This document shows, piece by piece, positions 53,002-64,000 of a stretch of DNA of 64,000 bases. Positions within the stretch are counted from its first letter, which is position 1. Each line of letters begins with the position of its first letter. Position numbers and translations under genes: made by a program. The stretch covers positions 15,022,001 through 15,086,000 of the forward strand of contig NC_058494.1 in the NCBI RefSeq assembly GCF_020382885.2. The letters are read 5' to 3'. A model generated the notes under the pieces. The model was given only the letters and a program-made list of their open reading frames with translations. It did not search any database and was not told the DNA's origin. Source of the stretch: Scatophagus argus (taxonomy: Eukaryota; Chordata; Actinopteri; Scatophagidae).

Positions 53002-53469
53002 GTGATGCACAGCACCTCCTCCTCTTTATGCTCAGTGCCTGTGTGTCGAGAATTAGGGGAGAGTCATAATTGCATGAAAACTAATTTCATCTCTGAAAAC
53101 CCTATTTAATGGCTGTGACTTTATTGCCTCATCCTCTGTGGCTATAAATTATGTGAATTACTGTTCTTTTTCCTTATAAGTACATGCAAAATTTAAGCTT
53201 CTCAGTGGATAATAGATCCAATTTGAATAATTGTGTCTTGTCAGACATTATAGTCTATCCCCCATACAACAATAGATCCTGCAAAACAACTTTCAACAGC
53301 AGTTTCTATCTTGAAACAGGATATGGTTCACATCTATGTGTTGATTTAATCTCAATGTGCATTAAAAGCTTGGAAGAGATCAGATAGGTCTTGAGGAATG
53401 GTATTTTTTCATTTTCAAAATGCATTTAATCAGTGGTATGATGATCACCCAACCCTGGAGCCCCATATT

Positions 53470-53589
53470 CTGTGACCCATCAGATTCTGGGATTCTGTAT
53501 GGGACTTCATGCTTAGAGGTTGTATTGTGGTGTAGGTGGCCCTACCACTGACATATAGTGTGTGGATCACAGAATCTGATGAGTCACAG
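53470..53589. repeat. Foldback sequence with 20-bp arms and a nested central hairpin
   Basis: CTGTGACCCATCAGATTCTG at 53470-53489 and CAGAATCTGATGAGTCACAG at 53570-53589 are inverted copies with one mismatch. Close to the midpoint lies a second small stem, GTAGG-TGGC-CCTAC (53532-53545). The arrangement resembles a miniature inverted-repeat element or a structured RNA hairpin. Confidence 0.8.
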
Positions 53590-53666
53590 GGAAAATGTTT
53601 AACCTTGTATTATGTATTATGATTTACTATGTGCTGATGCCCTATTGCATGCAACTTGTGTCCTCT

Positions 53667-53697
53667 TATTATTGTTATTATTATTATTATTATTAAT

Positions 53698-53748
<51 letters not shown>
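53667..53748 (+). repeat. Compound (ATT)n-(TA)n microsatellite
   Basis: ATT units (53667-53700) run directly into about 23 TA units (53703-53748). Open frames encoding Ile-Tyr runs here are artefacts. Confidence 0.97.
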
Positions 53749-53749
<1 letters not shown>

Positions 53750-54279
53750 CCCCTGACAGCCTGAGTCCATCACTGGTAATCACTAGAAACAAAATATATC
53801 ATTTCACTGAGGAGGGGAATCAAACCTCTGTTTTTTACGTGTGTGCTGAATTAAACTTTTAAACCAGGGAATATCAATTTTGCTTAAAGTGTCAAAATCA
53901 AACAGCTCCAGAAGCATAATCTACCAGTTTACATCAGAGACTTCTCACTTAACAACTGCCAGCAAGACAGCACAAATCCACTGTTTGTCTACTGTCTCTT
54001 TAACACTGACTATTGGCATATGGACAGTAATGCAAGTTTATAAATTTACAGCACACATTAAGTATTACTGTGAAAACTGAGTGATGCAGAGATATGGTGA
54101 GGTGCCCAGTTTGACTGATGTGTGGTGGGAAGGCGTGAAGGACACAAGCAACAGATCGTCTTCCGATGGTGACGCAGAGATGTTCTCAGAGGAAATGAAC
54201 TCAAGCAACCAGGACTTTTATCCTGGATTACATCCCAATTTGCACTAAGTCAGAATATCTGCATTAAACTGTCACCTAG

Positions 54280-54650
54280 TAAGCCTGCCGGCAGACTGAT
54301 GATTGGTCTAGATTGTGATTTCTTTGTGATTTTTATTTATTCTGTCATCATTTTGTTCAAATATTAGCTATCATGTCCAAATTTGTTCTCCATCTGATAT
54401 CTAGCTATGAGGCATTTCTGCTTGGTTATTAGTATATAAATACATATTATTTCAGGATACAGTCAACATTCATTTAATTGCAGTTACGTTTTGGTAATTA
54501 GATATTAGAGTCTCCTCATTTCATCAGCAGCCCAGCTCCGCATTCACTCCACACAGACATTTGTGTGATAATTCTGTCCCTGTTAATTCTGTCTCACTGT
54601 GTTTCAACAATGCACATGTGTCTGAGGGGTGAATAAAGTCCCTCCCTCTC
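54280..54650. promoter_or_regulatory. Candidate conserved non-coding element
   Basis: Complex, repeat-free sequence with several homeodomain-type cores (TTTAATTGCAG, GGTAATTAGATATTAG, GATAATTC, GTTAATTCTG). Its texture resembles vertebrate developmental enhancers in gene deserts. Untested, since no alignment was possible. Confidence 0.3.
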
Positions 54651-56892
54651 AGAACAGTTTTGTTCAAGTGACATGTTGTTGGAAAAGACGCTGAGACACA
54701 TTTGAATTGTTGAAACTTAATGTCTCGTCTCCCGCTGAGTGCCTCTGTGTGTTTGTCTGAGTCAGAGGAGAAATCGGGGACGGAAAAGAGAACAGGGAAG
54801 AAGAGTTTCTGAGAAAATCAAAGCCCAAAGAAAAATAAAGCAACTTCAGCCAGCCAAGTCATCTGGAACACATAATTACAGTATATAAAATGACAGAATG
54901 CAAAGAGATGATATTTGGTGTCTAGACTCTGACATCATCACCCAATGCAAAAATACATTAAAGCTCAGCACCATTTAGTTTACCTGCAGCTAGTAGGAAC
55001 TGCAGCTGTAGCACCTGATGTGGATGTGGCAATACTCCAGGCACATAAATCTTTTTGTTATAAATGGAAGCTAACCAAGCAGATGCATAACAATCCTCAA
55101 CAAACAAACTAAATGCACTATCACTGCTACCATATGCTAAAAGTGAGGAAGAATAGAAAAGAAGTGTGTTTGTGGAGAGCTGGAGGACCAGACTACATAC
55201 AGATAAGCTCACTATGTGTTGGTATTCAGCCACGATACACTCAACCCAACAGGGAGTGGGGAGGTCAGCAACACTTGCCTTCTCAAATTTGAATACTGCA
55301 TGATCCGTTCCATGAGGAGTGGTATGCCTGGGTTGCACCACTGAAATGATTAAAATACTCTGTAACAACATTAACTTATATTCATTAACATAAATAAAGT
55401 ATTGAAATTGTGCCAATATATCTAAGGCACATGTCACTTCACAAAAGCGAGAGAGTTCTGATAAAGTCATAATCTTTAAATCATTACGAAGTGAGAAACT
55501 TCTGTGAAACATCCCTTCCACGCATGTATTAAGGCACATATATAAATTCTCTAATATGAGTTTGACAGGATTTTTGAAAAAAAAAAGTAATAAAGTATAA
55601 TTACCACATTGAAATTTGTAAAATGGCACCTACTCCTTCACCCTCACTAAAAATTGCAGAAGATATGAGTATGCAAATATTTTTCATTTCACAAGTTTAA
55701 CAGTTGAACACAGGATGTGTCCTAATTCATTTTAAAGTCCAGTTACACTGTCTGTAGACTGGAGGCTTCAGGATTCCACATCACACTTGTTTAAGCTGAA
55801 TATTGGACCAGGATTGTCTTACAAACTGTTTGTGATGTCACAAATCATGCTTGTAGGCTCCGCCTCTTAAAATCAGATTTTAAGATTTTAAGAGCACAGA
55901 GAAAATGTACACTTTCATCATCATACACAGAAAAGTTGCGGAATACAGAAAAACCATTAATCCAAGTATTTTTTCAGTATTCACTCAATTTAATAGGATA
56001 ACTTTTTAAAATAGTTATCACTGTCAGAACTGGTGACTACAGTCTTGTAACTAGGTAATGAGTTGACAAAATGTCCATTTGATCATTTATGTAACTTGTG
56101 AAATGATTTCACCTCTAAACATTTATAGTTTATTATGTAATTCCCAGCATTCATTGCCAAAAGGTCAAGTTGTCAGAAATCCCTTTCTTCTAACATGAAT
56201 AAATCCAAAACTTTAAAAAAGAACTCACACTAACTAAAAGTTTTATTTAAGTATGTTGCCCTGAAATGCTGACTTTTTGTACAAATGAGTAATAATGACA
56301 GCAGTTACTGTAGCAACAACACAAATTGTCTTTATTCAGTGTATTTAATAAGATGATAAGTTGCAAACTTGTTTGCAAAATGGTGTTGATAGGTCATAAA
56401 GTTAACTATGGAGATCATTGTAAAGCATGTATGGATACTGTATGCGCCCTTTCCCACACAGCCACAACCTTTCAATATGTCGCAGCAACTGCTCAGTCTG
56501 CAAGCATACTGTAATGAGAAAATGCCAGATCAAAGTAAAAAAGAAGAGAGGAAGAAAAAACTATAATAAAACATGTGATTTGTGTGTATATTTGTCTGTA
56601 TGTGTTTGTGGTTATAGATATTATAAATTACACAACTGTGCTCTTGATGTTACTGTTGAAACTTGTGTGATATACTCAGTCCATTTCTTTCCCAGCAGGC
56701 ACTGCTCCCTGTCAGTGTTCCAAACCAGACTATAAGGTTTTATTAATATGTCTTATTAAATGTGTTTATGTGTGCCCACACATTGTCTACCTAAAGTATA
56801 TTAGTGTAATCTATTAACTTGTGCTCTTACCTTTTCATCACTATTGCCTTTATGTTTTACAATACTATATACCTCTCACAATCAGAAGTCAA

Positions 56893-56923
<31 letters not shown>

Positions 56924-59620
56924 TGCAGCACACTTTATTATTAACCACTGTGTACAATGACAGGTCTTTGACAGCACACGATACCTCAATTTTGTCCCCT
57001 CATGATCAAACTGCTTTAAATCTATGACAGGTTTCTAATGGGGAATCTCAGACGGTAGCAGCACTGAATAAATCTGAGATTTATTCCATTAAAAAGGCTG
57101 CCAAAAGATAAAAAGAGGTTGTGGAAAGAAAAGTAAAGTTTTTCTTTATTTAGTTGCCTCTGTGTAACTGTGAACTGACTGGAGACAGGAGCCACATGAT
57201 ATACATACCAACCTTTTGGGAATGTAGTCATTATTGCATCACAAGACACAGCTGAACAAACGTTTCTGCAGCAGATGTTAAAATCTGGTAAAAATGAAAC
57301 ACCTACAAGAATGGGCCACCTTTATTTATTGTTACTTTGGCCACAAGGGGTTTTAAAAACATAGATAACAATTTGAGAACCATTTAATATCCTACACTAA
57401 TCACTATGACATAATGAAGAAATGTAGTTCTGTTGATGAAACTATTAATCAGGGAAGATGAAGCATTAATTAGCACATATTAATATGTCAACACATTTGT
57501 CTTTACATGAAACTCTAAAGTGAATGCTATGGAGAAATAGTAGTTTTGAAAAATCAATTAACCTGACTAACATGCAAATTTATTCCACTCACACAGAGCC
57601 GGGCAGCCCTTTCTGCCACTACGTGAGTGGTGCAGGGATCTGCAAATCGCCCCTATCTGCCCTAACTCTCCCTCGTGTCAAAGCAGGTGTAAATGTTTTC
57701 AGGTTCTGGACACCACTGTTAAAAATAAAACCTCAAAAAATACCCATAAAAACTGTGCTTCTATGCCGAGTTTTAACTGAAAGGATGACTTTTAGATGTT
57801 TAAATGTTTCTCTGTTCTGATACTCTGATGTGGTATTGATATATCATCCATTTGAAACCTCTAAGGTCATCATGCACAGTGAGTATACAAATGTACAAAA
57901 ATTATTTTACAAGTCTGACCAGAACCAGCAGAGGTAAAATCTAACAGTTAACTGCAGTAAAAGGTTTGCTGCCAACCCAGAAAACATAGCTCTTAGTCAC
58001 TAAAAAACTCAACAAAAGATGCTGACCCTCACACTACTTGGTTTTTAATTTAAGTGGAAGCTATTTATTGGTGTGAATTAAAATAAAAAGACATTCATCA
58101 GACATGCTAATGTTACAGTCGCTAAATACTATCATTAAGCTTGTCCAATTTCTAGCAGAAAATACAACCACATTTTTAGCCACTAAAAAATGTAAAATAC
58201 AATAAAAATTTTACCTAAGATGACAAAGTGCAAAAAACAAAAAATAATTTTTCATCTGCTTAGGCCTACATAAAACTAACATCTTGTTTACTTGCTCGCT
58301 TGAGAGATCATCTTCAAATATCACAATTACAATCAATACGCCAGTCTGCCACAACGATAACGCAACTTTGCATTGATCTTTTATTTTCTTAAATAAAACA
58401 GTTATAACTTCCCTTTTTCTTCTCAGGATGGTGAAAGATGATCAGACCATTGAGCAGTTGGATGTAACACTTTGCCTCTCCTTGACTCTCCTCCCTCTTC
58501 ATAATTTCCCTCCAAAAGAGACATTCAGATATTTTCCTCCTCATATATAAATTCTTCAGTTTACACACATTACAGTTCACTTCTCCTAAAATGACGCTCC
58601 CTGATCCTCATTTAATTCAAAACATTTTGGCAGGAAAGTTGGCAGTAGGCACATAGAGATTAATAATAAATTCCAGTATTCATTGCTAAATACATAAAAA
58701 TTTTCAACCTTACCCATATAGCAATCTCTCTCACCATAACTCATTATTGAATTAACAAAGTTTGTTGTCTGATCATGTTGCTCTTTTCATTCCATAATGC
58801 TTAGAATGATTCAAGTCCTTAAACAAGTGAGCCATATAAACAGCCTAATTTATCTTCTAGATTGCTTTCACGCCAACTCCCAGGAAGTAAAGATGTATTT
58901 TGTTTTGACTCTTACAGGATCAGATCACACTGAGTATTCTTATTACCATCCACACTGCAGAATGTGATTGTGGTAATATATAGATTATGAACTGTCTACC
59001 TGAAGTGCCAGCGGCGGTGATGGAGCAGCAGGCAGATATTTTATATGTGTTGTTCCTGCCAAATTGTTGGCCACAAGTAAAGCTGCAGGCATCTTTCTCT
59101 CGCTTTCAAACCACGGCCACCGCTTTTGAGCTTGTCTCATGTGTTCAGCTGTCTGAAATGGATGCTCACTGCAGTGTCAACACACAGTCAAAACGCCTCA
59201 TCCAAGTCATATGGAGCCTTTTTCACAGAAATGTTTGCTTGAACAGAAAGCAGGCATTTGTATCCCTGAGGTGCTCCAAAAAGTATATAAACACTATGAA
59301 AACGACCTGAACACAGCTGGTACCAGCAATGAATAAAATGTTTATCCCACAACAAAACCAATTGTCTGGGGTATGAACAACCCAGCTGTTTTTATTTAAC
59401 TTTATTGTGTATGTCACCATGTGTGTGCCTGGTTTTGTTTGCTGCATGATGGCCTGCAGTGACAAAATGACATTTTGTACCAATTCAGACAATTTTCCCC
59501 AGGGTGATGGCAACAATACACGCACACATACACACATACACACTGAAAAGACCCATAGACCCACACACCCATCACACACACATGCACACACAAACACTAA
59601 TGTGAAGCCTGACATTGGAC
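54651..59620. other. Non-coding gene-desert DNA, later part
   Basis: No recognisable gene. A 223-codon minus-strand open frame (54958-55629) starts with GTG and has no recognised domain. A C-run plus A-run lies at 56893-56917. 'gatgtcacaaatcatgcttgt' and 'ctccgcctcttaaaa' at about 55830-55880 resemble repeat sequence. CA-rich words lie at 59519-59600. The 107-codon frame at 58987-59310 has no domain signature. Confidence 0.55.
56893..56917 (+). repeat. Poly(C) followed by poly(A)
   Basis: About 14 C then 11 A, a simple low-complexity junction. Confidence 0.95.
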
Positions 59621-59830
59621 AAGTTTGACTGAGAGGAAATGAGATACTATTTCTGCTCACTCAGACAATAGTGTTCCTTTTAACTTCATGCCAGAGACCA
59701 TCTCAGCAATCACCTTGAGATGGAGCCTCAAGATAAGACCAGATTAGATGGGCATGGAGATGTGGGAGAGATAAAAGTCTTTAACAGACAGCGAAGGATC
59801 TAATTAACACAATGAAGATTTCTACCGTCT

Positions 59831-59843
59831 GGCTGAGTCAGCC
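59831..59843. promoter_or_regulatory. Candidate Maf recognition element (MARE)
   Basis: GGCTGAGTCAGCC is a near-perfect T-MARE (TGCTGAGTCAGCA), with both GC extensions around an AP-1 core. A homeobox-type TCTAATTAAC lies about 35 bp upstream. Motif only. Confidence 0.45.
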
Positions 59844-61649
59844 GCGGTGTCATCAACCTTTTGTGTCGACGGAGGAAAAGTATTGTCAGGGATAAAAATT
59901 CTGTATTCAGGTAAGTTGCAATGGGAAGTAGAAACATCTGTGTGTGTGTGTCAGAAATTCACCCCAAACTTCTACAAATGTTTTTGTTTTGTTTTTTTTT
60001 GTCTACAACACCTTTTGCCCATATACAATATATGCAACTTTTTCCTGTGCATGCAAGTGTGTGCTAACATTTCTTTTGTAATGAAGACCATACTCCTAGA
60101 GGATTGAAAGAATATTTTGTGGGGTGGGGGTTCAGCTTATTCATAGAACTGTGGGAGCGCACAGTGATGCCTGTGGATCATCTCAATAACTTATGCTGAG
60201 TGACAGCAAATAGCACAAAGAGATTTTAGTAAGCAAAACATTGAGTTAAGATGAGCTTTGGGTTATGTTTGGGCAGTTATAACACAATACAGCCATAACT
60301 TCAAGTTACTGCTCATATCTTCCTAATCAGTTTTATTTCATTTCAGCATTTACAAAAACATATTTTTTCTTTTAAAAATGTATTTATGAATTTCAGCTGT
60401 TATGTTATTGTTATTATGTTATTATGTGAACTCCATTTTTCCTCACTTGGTGTCGGCCAACTGCCCTAGCTAACCTAAATGCCCCAAACAAAAAGACACA
60501 GGTTTGACATCAAGTTTAAAAAGTGACATTTTTGAAGGATTATTTTCTGGCAGAGACTTAAATTTTTTCCTGTGGATGTCAAGTGATTGACAGTAAGCAC
60601 AGTGTAGGCGTGAAATAAGATGGGGGTCGAAAAAAAGCTCATCTCCCAATTAAACAGCAATAACACAGCAACTATAACAAAACCAAATTACAGCCTCCTT
60701 TTTATTGTGATGGATTACCAAGCGCAAGCAATTTTCAAGTTTGTTTAAGTTGTTTTTCAAAAATGAATTCCTTTATTTTCTTCAGTACCTTATTTATTTT
60801 TCATAGGTCCTGATATCTTAACTATACTCACTGCATCCACAGCAAAAATAAGTGGAAAGAAAATGAGCCACCACGGTAATTGGATTTTAAAAAAGCCGAA
60901 ACAATGCTTTAAATGTAATCGACAAGAGTCCTCACAAGTGAGTTGTTGTATATAAAACTGGAGAAAAAATAACCCAAAATAGCTTTTAAATTTTAACCTG
61001 TTATTATTCCTGGAAACCTCTTCAATATGCATTAACTATTTCAACACTAGACTGAGAAAAAGAGCATTTTTCTGCTTGAACTGAATTCGAGAAAGAGTGA
61101 AAATCACAACTACAGACAGGGCTGTAGGGCAGTAGTTATATATGATGATAAGCCATATAGCTTATCATGACATATGGCACAAGGATATTTAATAAATTTA
61201 AACATTTGATCTATTGCCTTTCTGCAGTCAGGGGTGGCGCAGGACACTGCATTCAGTGTAAGAGAATAACTCATTTGTTCTGCCTTTAATCATGTTAATC
61301 CTTCCTCAGTGTATCAGCATCAATGGTGCTGCACAGACAGAAAGCAGTAGAGATGGTACGTTTAGATTAAACTAAACTAAATAGAAAATTTGTTCCATTA
61401 AAGAAATAAATATACATATAACCATAACTTTGGTTCATATCTCTCATATCCTCCTCCTCATCTCATGATCAGATGAGGGCAAACATCCAAAAAGTATTAA
61501 AATGAATTTCAGTCTAAGATCTCATCATCATCACAAATTGTTGTCTCTGTTGTCATATTCTTGTTCATAATAGGAAACATCTTAAAACAAACATATCACA
61601 TAAAATGATCACAAAGTGATCGAGCACAATTTGGAACTGTAGATTTTGC

Positions 61650-62060
61650 CTTTAAAGGTACCTGGAGGAGTTTTCCTTGCAAACCAAAATTATGTTTAAA
61701 TTCAGGGTTAGTCACTGAAACACATTGTGTAAATCCTTAATATCTATGTTAAATTCACTTCTTCACAAAACATTTGCAAAGACAAAGTTTGAACCATGCA
61801 TTGTTTACATCTATGATCAGCTCTAAGCTGCCAAGCTAGCTAAGGCTGACAAACATTCATACTATGGATCACACAGAAGAAAAGAGCAAAGCTTCATCTT
61901 GTGGTATTGCATTTCTTGGATGAGTTTGAAGGGATAATAATACCTTACTGTGGATCAGCTGCAAGCTAGCAAGCAACAGAAACTCAGTACTCGCCAGAGA
62001 CTCCGGTTATTTCGGTTGTTCTCCAGTCTCATTTCTTTTTCCTCCTCTATTCTGTGTATG
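61650..62060. repeat. Candidate decayed interspersed repeat
   Basis: The order of phrases 'ggtacctggaggag', 'tttacatctatgatcagct', 'gctagctaaggctgacaaac', 'gctgcaagctagc' and 'gagactccgg' recalls a dispersed teleost repeat. Family and borders are unknown to me. Confidence 0.35.
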
Positions 62061-62427
62061 TTCCCTTAATTTTAGCAGTCAAATAAGAGAGAATTACTGT
62101 ACATTTTGTACAAATAAATAATACCATAAGTTAAAATAAATAAATCTGTGCTCTCCTGGACTCCTGACGATTAAGTCAACGCCACAGCTCATTTTCTATT
62201 TCACAAGTAGTAGTAGATTAGAGAATGAAAAGACAAACACGTGTCTCCAGTGTTAAAGACCACATTAAATAGATGTGAGAGGTAGGTGTGTTACTGCTGG
62301 GCTCATTTAATTTCATTATTAAAAAAAACTGCATGTTACTAATGAGTCTAGGTAAAGGAAAACAAACAGAGAATGAGGGGGCATCTTACTTTTCTCCCTA
62401 TACCACAAGGGGAGATTGTCTAACATT

Positions 62428-62429
<2 letters not shown>

Positions 62430-62464
<35 letters not shown>
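62430..62464 (+). repeat. (TA)n microsatellite
   Basis: About 17 TA units. The open frame crossing it (62288-62611) is not a gene. Confidence 0.95.
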
Positions 62465-62468
<4 letters not shown>

Positions 62469-64000
62469 TATGCCTCCATTGCAAAAACTGGAAGACAAGT
62501 CTGATTGCTTATGAGATACATAAACTAAGACTATCCCATAATAATCTGCGAAGGCAGAAAAAGTTTGGAAGGAGCTCAGGGCAAATCCTGAGTAGAACAG
62601 ATGTACTCTAAATCATTAGCTTATATAAATGTGGAATCTATGTAGAGCATCCTCCAGGTATATAGAAAAGCACAAAAAGTCAATTACTGTCAGATAGTGG
62701 TGATATGTCAGAGGATTAAAATAATTAACTAATGGCCCACGATGTACCACCAGCAGTGCGTAAATTACACGCAGCGCAGTACAGTGCCCTGTACCCTTAG
62801 CACTTGTCTGTACACTGTAAAACATAATGTGCTGGTATGAATTTAATGGAATATATTAAAACTGAAACTCTTTGGAGACCCCTCTTTGTCATACATTTAA
62901 AAACTGCGAAATACAGAGAGATTTATTTGTCTTAGTCAGCACTATGAGAACTCATTTAGCCAGGGCTTGAGCATAACGGATGTTCATTTGAAACATATGA
63001 AAAGGACCTGCACTCCAGGTTTAACTCAGGTTAAAATAATTTACAGAGTGCTGAGAACAAGCCAAGCAATTTGTTAAATTTTATCAGTAAAGAAAGAAAT
63101 GTTTGGGTCAGACAGAACTTACTTTTAGTTTCTTCTCCTTTCTTAGCTAACAGAGTACAACATTGCTGTCCAGTGAAAACCTTGTAGATCCGATTAGGTA
63201 GTTTTGAAAATGACAAATTCCTGATGGGTGGAAAAGGCAGATGCCACAACATCAAAAATCTTATTGTATGGTGTTTTCTAAAAATACAGTGACAACAAAG
63301 ACTATCCTATCTCATCATGATGCCAAGAATGCCATGCAAAACAGTCACAATCATGAGAGGAAACACAAGGATGTGTGTGAACTGAATGAAACATTGTGTC
63401 AAAAAGTAGGAGAGGTTTGACGAAGTAACATCTGGCCGCATTGCACTGCCTTACCCTGGTTCTCCCTCATTTAAGGTCTTCTCACCAGCTGTACCTCCAT
63501 CCATCTAACATCCTCCCTCCATTTCTCTTATCAGTCATGAACTCTGTGAAATTTACGACTAATATGAATTGATTATGCATGGAAATATTACATCCAGAAT
63601 ATATTTCTACATTGTTTTGGGCTGTGATTTACTGTCATCTATAATGAAAACAACATTTGACCATAAATAACCACAGAATTGTGTCAATAAGAGCAGCATG
63701 TCATTTTGTCCGTGTCGTTCTTTCATGCTGTCGTCAAGGACAAACTGACATAACAGGACCAATCATAACTCATTTGGGTTTGATTTAGTCTGTTGTTGTT
63801 GGACAAAATGAGTTGTTAACAATGTTCTGTAAGTACTTACTGGACCACACTGATATTCAAACTTTCTCGCTGGCATTTTCAACAAAATGTGACTCACAAT
63901 AATAGACTTTTCCCAATCAAATTCAGTCATCCCAAGTGACTAACAAACAGAGGCGGCTCACACAAACACAAAACACACAGACAGACGCAATTTGTCCCCA

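Larger units (their letters stand above)
50961..53460. other. Non-coding gene-desert DNA, central part
   Basis: No coding exon was recognised. It holds CT-rich sequence at 51525-51620, microsatellites, and the paired TCF/LEF motifs. A complex, possibly conserved block lies at about 51660-51790. Open frames, some containing repeat-encoded runs of Thr/His or Cys/Val, are not genes. Confidence 0.6.
59844..64000. other. Non-coding gene-desert DNA to the window end
   Basis: No coding exon was recognised. Visible are a (TA)n run at 62430-62464 and a probable decayed repeat at 61650-62060 ('tttacatctatgatcagct', 'ctgcaagctagcaagcaac'). The complex stretch at 63530-63760 contains TTATGCATGG and AACCACAG, octamer- and RUNX-like words. 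Open frames are short and uninformative. Confidence 0.55.

Noticed and set aside
53610..53862. Ile-Tyr repeat protein frames
   Set aside because: They come from translating the (TA)n microsatellite on both strands.
58987..59310. 107-codon frame as a small gene
   Set aside because: No domain, no recognisable homology from memory, and ordinary AT-rich surroundings; chance is the simplest reading.

Overview
This window looks like nuclear DNA of a ray-finned fish, most likely an acanthomorph teleost. It has vertebrate multi-exon genes with GT-AG introns, unusually short introns and intergenic gaps, abundant CA/TG microsatellites, and decayed Tc1/mariner copies. I cannot name the species.

The gene-bearing half covers about 190-30706 and holds five genes, each rebuilt exon by exon from splice sites and reading phase. 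In order they are GTF2E2 (+, 3' part only, 193-2415), DCTN6 (-, 7 exons, 3914-5832), HGSNAT (+, 18 exons, 6683-12779), RBPJ (+, 11 coding exons, 14757-19117) and STIM2 (+, 12 coding exons, 22261-30706). Every complete model closes in frame: 189, 638, 496 and 1026 residues. GTF2E2 and DCTN6 converge tail to tail. DCTN6 and HGSNAT diverge from an 850-bp shared promoter region with an NRF1-like motif. RBPJ has a TATA-less promoter with TCTCGCGA motifs, and a YY1-like motif covers its start codon. The genes are functionally unrelated: basal transcription, dynein/dynactin transport, lysosomal heparan sulfate breakdown, Notch-responsive transcription, and ER calcium sensing.

The rest, about 30707-64000, is a gene desert. 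It holds a probable long STIM2 3' UTR, three decayed Tc1/mariner copies, many microsatellites, a 600-bp purine-rich tract, foldback sequences, and several stretches that read like cis-regulatory elements (CTCF-like, paired TCF/LEF, MARE, homeobox-rich). No convincing coding exon was found there. A desert downstream of STIM2 also exists in mammals.

The most notable observation is in the last STIM2 exon. A motif that I recall occurring once in the mammalian STIM2 tail (RKISRDE) appears here as a degenerate array of roughly 17 units with a period near 16 residues, lengthening the cytosolic tail by several hundred residues. Also notable are the absence of the CDK1/PLK1 docking threonine at the DCTN6 C-terminus, no visible EB1-binding [S/T]xIP motif in the STIM2 tail, and a junction joining genes that in human lie on 8p (GTF2E2, DCTN6, HGSNAT) and 4p (RBPJ, STIM2).
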